Source of the DNA: CAYZJV01 sp964482325
Lineage (GTDB): Bacteria > Spirochaetota > Spirochaetia > Sphaerochaetales > Sphaerochaetaceae
Assembly: GCA_964482325.1 (NCBI GenBank)
Contig: CAYZXD010000015.1
Location: forward strand, 1-53,154
Reading direction: 5' to 3'
Length of the DNA stretch: 53,154 bases
Positions 53,109-53,154 of the stretch are shown here, piece after piece; within the stretch, counting starts at the first letter, position 1; the number at the start of each line of letters is the position of its first letter. Both the position numbers and the translations under genes were made by a program. The notes beneath the pieces were generated by a model. The model searched no databases and was not told where the DNA came from. It saw nothing but the letters and a program-made list of their open reading frames with translations.

Positions 53109-53154
53109 TAACATAAAAATGCAAGAAAAAATCATGAAAAATCCAATTTATGAT

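Noticed and set aside
1..53154. tRNA or rRNA genes and origins
   Set aside because: No cloverleaf with a TTCGA-type T-loop, no conserved rRNA segment and no cluster of DnaA boxes was noticed by eye; a covariance search would be needed to exclude them fully.

Overview
The window is bacterial chromosomal DNA of moderate GC, with tightly packed genes, frequent ATGA-type overlaps and clear Shine-Dalgarno sites. Gene content (DUF2089/SHOCT operon, RNHCP protein after rsgA, a NhaC-RidA-aminotransferase operon, a nonulosonic acid cluster) suggests a free-living or gut-associated anaerobe, perhaps of the Spirochaetota (Sphaerochaeta-like). No rRNA, tRNA or marker gene is present, so the lineage is inference only.

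Region 1 (about 1-18770, almost all minus strand) is a surface-glycan island. At its downstream edge lies a fragment of an IS1634-type transposase. Reading in the direction of transcription: a GT10 fucosyltransferase, gmd and fcl (GDP-L-fucose synthesis), a Wzx-type flippase, a second Gmd-like dehydratase, a GT4 glycosyltransferase, then a complete-looking CMP-legionaminic acid pathway (legB, legC, ptmE, neuD/legH, neuB/legI, neuC/legG, neuA/legF). Two Gfo/Idh/MocA oxidoreductases are embedded in this pathway. A GT2 transferase and a GT52/sialyltransferase-like protein end the unit, followed by a terminator. The window therefore encodes two activated sugars (GDP-fucose and CMP-legionaminate or a derivative) with matching transferases.

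Region 2 (18.8-32 kb) is ordinary chromosome: a DUF1413 protein; a DUF2089-membrane protein-SHOCT operon with a near-consensus promoter and a good terminator; a HTH-HATPase-STAS-like signalling protein; rsgA with an RNHCP protein; a PhoA-type alkaline phosphatase lipoprotein; a class II Fic protein; an operon of ridA, a PLP aminotransferase and a NhaC antiporter downstream of a YheO-type regulator, with palindromes over the promoter; and a CrtI-like FAD oxidoreductase.

Region 3 (32.4-39.4 kb) is an accessory array. It holds a GNAT protein with a previously unlisted 57-residue partner (toxin-antitoxin-like), an orphan C-terminal gene fragment, and then three direct repeats of the promoter and 5' part of one DeoR-family regulator gene. 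The first copy is truncated, the second is a short pseudogene and the third is complete. An AbiEi/AbiEii (type IV) toxin-antitoxin pair lies between copies 1 and 2, and a DUF4143 AAA ATPase between copies 2 and 3.

Region 4 (39.4-46.9 kb) is a carbohydrate operon on the minus strand: class II aldolase, split transketolase, PfkB kinase, and an AfuABC-like binding protein, ATPase and fused double permease. The complete DeoR regulator converges on its end. Uptake and breakdown of a phosphorylated or unusual sugar is the likely role.

Region 5 (47.1-53.15 kb) is a nest of mobile elements. An IS3-family element has its orfA split by an IS110-family element and its orfB split by a RIT (recombinase-in-trio) transposon with three tyrosine recombinase genes and 89-bp terminal inverted repeats. 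The IS3 element is itself truncated near the window end.
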